Origin: Candidatus Omnitrophota bacterium
GTDB taxonomy: Bacteria; Omnitrophota; Koll11; Gygaellales; JAQTUY01
Direction of reading: 5' to 3'
Assembly: GCA_028707105.1 (NCBI GenBank)
Contig: JAQTUY010000100.1
Location: 1-5,941 of the forward strand
DNA length: 5,941 bases
The position numbers and the translations under genes are program-made. The notes beneath the pieces were generated by a model that ran no database searches, was not told the DNA's origin, and saw only the letters and a program-made list of their open reading frames with translations. Shown here piece after piece: positions 4,989 to 5,941 of this stretch; positions within the stretch are counted from its first letter, which is position 1, and every line of letters begins with the position of its first letter.

Positions 4989-4997
4989 AAACGTATT
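4971..4997. repeat. Perfect 10-bp inverted repeat
   Basis: AATACGTTTA (4971-4980) and TAAACGTATT (4988-4997) are exact reverse complements around a 7-base loop. On the minus strand the hairpin starts just after the GAGGAGG sequence and carries the ATG of the small ORF at the junction of 5' stem and loop. A further stem, CGCTAT (4946-4951) with ATAGCG (4964-4969), lies beside it. Function unknown. Confidence 0.5.
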
Positions 4998-5005
4998 ACC
5001 TCCTC

Positions 5006-5031
5006 ACGAAGGCCTCGAAAGGGGCCTTCGT
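5006..5031 (-). other. Hairpin at the 3' end of the DUF192 gene
   Basis: ACGAAGGCC (5006-5014) and GGCCTTCGT (5023-5031) form a perfect 9-bp stem with an 8-base loop, touching the last base of the DUF192 stop codon. The minus strand continues GAGGAGGTAATACG rather than a T run, so it does not fit a canonical intrinsic terminator. It may stabilise the 3' end of the mRNA or be part of a larger structured region down to about 4940. Confidence 0.45.
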
Positions 5032-5561
5032 TATAAAATACGGCTCAAGTCAACCTTGTCCCCTATCTTTATGGCATGCCTCTGGCAAAAACCACTGTTA
5101 ACTTCCAAAACGTACCTGGCTTTTCCCGCGGGCATGATCAGGTCGCAGCTCTCCCGGCAAGGCGGAACATCAGCCTTGATATCGACTACCACATTATCCC
5201 CGCTGATCCAGATCATATCAAGCGAAAACTGCATATTCTTCATCCAGAAAGGGTAAATATCTTCAATGTGGTAGACAAAAAGCATACCCTGGCTCTCCGC
5301 TAATTCTTCGCGGTACATCAACCCGCGTTCCCTTTCCCTGAGAGTCCGGGCTATCTCCACATCAATACGGACATCATTGATATAGATCTCCTTATCCGCC
5401 GGCCCGGCAAAAGCCGAGCAGGAACATATAGCAAAAAAAACAACAAGGATAAGAAGAACAAATTGGAAACAGTTTCCCATTTGAATTCGAAACAGTTTCC
5501 CATTCAAATCGGAAACTGTTTCCAATTTGAACGGGACAGTGGGCCTATTAGAAATTTTCAT
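5031..5561 (-). CDS. Exported DUF192 (COG1430) family protein
   Basis: A 176-residue protein whose role is unknown beyond the family. The core matches DUF192: RERERGLMYREEL (75-87), GMLFVY (92-97), PFWMKNMQFSLDMIWI (104-119) and YVLEVNSGF (150-158). The N-terminus is a signal peptide with hydrophobic stretch VLLILVVFFAI (35-45) and a probable signal peptidase I site AFA/G after residue 52, placing the domain outside the inner membrane. The ATG at 5561 is chosen because GAGG lies 9 nt upstream and it overlaps the preceding stop as ATGA. Residues 11-33 are encoded entirely by three 23-nt repeats, which lengthen the region before the hydrophobic core; without them the signal peptide would read MKISNRPTVP-FVLLILVV, a normal form. 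Two cysteines (135, 139) flank the PPCRESCD segment. Family identity is firm. Confidence 0.9.
   Translation of the reverse strand: MKISNRPTVPFKLETVSDLNGKLFRIQMGNCFQFVLLILVVFFAICSCSAFAGPADKEIYINDVRIDVEIARTLRERERGLMYREELAESQGMLFVYHIEDIYPFWMKNMQFSLDMIWISGDNVVVDIKADVPPCRESCDLIMPAGKARYVLEVNSGFCQRHAIKIGDKVDLSRIL
5463..5531 (-). repeat. Three tandem 23-nt palindromic repeats inside the DUF192 signal peptide
   Basis: Units occupy 5531-5509, 5508-5486 and 5485-5463. Each contains a GGAAACNGTTTC(C) dyad and an ATTTGAA or TTCAAAT linker. Units 1 and 3, and 2 and 3, each agree at 20 of 23 positions. The middle core is flanked by the exact inverted pair ATTTGAAT/ATTCAAAT, making the whole array an imperfect palindrome. 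Because 23 is not a multiple of three, the units are read in three different frames (ETVSDLN, KLFRIQ, GNCFQF), yet three copies total 69 nt and keep the frame. No stop codon arises. It looks like an in-frame insertion of a dispersed repeat. Confidence 0.85.
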
Positions 5562-5941
5562 TTAAGTATCCTCAAAAGATTTATCCCTGTTTCAGGGTCT
5601 GTTTCTTTAGACGCTTTTATCCCCTTTAACTCAAAAATAACCGCCTCCATCACTCCAAATACCCTTGAGTCTTTACGTACGCACCCGGTCAGGGCCTTAT
5701 TCTTTTTACCCAGCGTGCCATGAATATGAAGCTGAGGCCCGGACCTGTTAGTAAAAATAGTCCCCGTGCCCAGCGCCTCCCAACCGTCTTTAAAGCCTAC
5801 CCAATTAGGCTGAGGAGGAAAAACAGGCTTCTTTGGGCCGGTTACAAGATGGCCCTTTCTAAGCGCCCCGATAAATATAAAAACAGCCGACTTGATGCGC
5901 TCCTTCTTCGCGATCCGCGCCAGCTCATCAAGCAGGATATC
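5558..5941 (-). CDS. DUF296/PPC-domain protein, C-terminal part (runs off window)
   Basis: The last 127 codons of a gene whose start lies beyond the window. The fragment matches the PPC (DUF296) fold: IKSAVFIFIGALRKGHL, then a strand region WEALGTGTIF, the metal-site-like PQLHIHGTLGK (H72 and H74 of the fragment), and a final VFGVMEAVIFEL strand. In many members a GGHL motif supplies a further histidine; here the equivalent reads TGCVR, so a cysteine may replace it or the site may be altered. Related domains bind DNA in plants and archaea/bacteria have stand-alone versions of unknown role. The stop TGA overlaps the DUF192 start as ATGA, and the GAGG ribosome binding site of that gene lies inside this one, so the two form an operon with coupled translation. 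Confidence 0.82.
   Translation of the reverse strand, partial: DILLDELARIAKKERIKSAVFIFIGALRKGHLVTGPKKPVFPPQPNWVGFKDGWEALGTGTIFTNRSGPQLHIHGTLGKKNKALTGCVRKDSRVFGVMEAVIFELKGIKASKETDPETGINLLRILK

Noticed and set aside
5006..5031. Intrinsic terminator after DUF192
   Set aside because: The hairpin is strong but followed by GAGGAGGTAATACG in the minus direction, with no T run; the plus-strand side also lacks a clear one.
5410..5425. Lipoprotein signal (cysteines at residues 46 and 48 of the DUF192 protein)
   Set aside because: The residues before each cysteine do not fit a lipobox; the AFA/G site for signal peptidase I fits better.
5031..5480. Alternative DUF192 start at the internal ATG (MGNCFQF) at 5480
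   Set aside because: There is no ribosome binding site before it, whereas the 5561 ATG has GAGG at good spacing and an ATGA overlap with the upstream gene.
5463..5531. CRISPR-like array
   Set aside because: The units are contiguous 23-nt copies without unique spacers and lie inside a coding sequence; no cas genes are present.
5463..5723. Plus-strand open frame starting METVSHLNS across the repeat array
   Set aside because: It is the antisense reading of the palindromic repeats and the DUF296 gene; its similarity to the DUF192 N-terminus only reflects the palindromes.

Overview
All recognisable protein-coding genes in this window lie on the minus strand, so transcription runs from high to low coordinates. 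The content is ordinary bacterial metabolism: CTP synthase, NADP-type glutamate dehydrogenase, a bL27 homologue, a type IV pilin-like protein, a DUF362/ferredoxin protein, and DUF192 and DUF296 proteins. The genes carry Shine-Dalgarno sites and sigma70-like promoters. Base composition is moderate. The iron-sulfur protein and short dispersed-looking palindromic repeats suit an uncultured anaerobic lineage such as Omnitrophota, but that assignment is a weak guess from gene style, not a phylogenetic result.

Layout in transcription order. (1) 5941-5031: the end of a DUF296/PPC-domain gene overlaps by ATGA the start of an exported DUF192 gene. The signal peptide of that gene carries a three-copy 23-nt repeat inserted in frame. 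(2) 5031-4871: a hairpin-rich gap with a possible 23-codon ORF, a probable promoter and a LacI-type palindrome. (3) 4870-3203: a DUF362 protein with two [4Fe-4S] motifs, then, 3 nt later, a GspG-like prepilin. (4) 3109-2168: a divergent bL27-like gene, then, 3 nt later, a GAF-ANTAR regulator. (5) 2140-643: a consensus promoter, a short leader with a terminator, then gdhA. (6) 638-1: a second strong promoter, a second short leader with a terminator, then pyrG, which runs off the window.

The main discovery candidate is in (4)-(6). The GAF-ANTAR protein belongs to the class of RNA-binding antiterminators that recognise paired hairpins with six-base loops having A at position 1 and G at position 4. 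Immediately downstream, two successive transcription units share one design: promoter, about 75-nt leader, intrinsic terminator, enzyme gene. In each leader a hexaloop hairpin (loops AAUGGC and AAGGGC) overlaps the 5' arm of the terminator, so the two folds exclude each other. The pyrG leader also carries an upstream hexaloop hairpin (AAAGUU), completing a dual-hexaloop target. The inference is a local nitrogen circuit: a GAF-sensed signal controls read-through into glutamate dehydrogenase (ammonia to glutamate) and CTP synthase (glutamine-consuming). This rests on manual inspection only; no folding, search or alignment was run.
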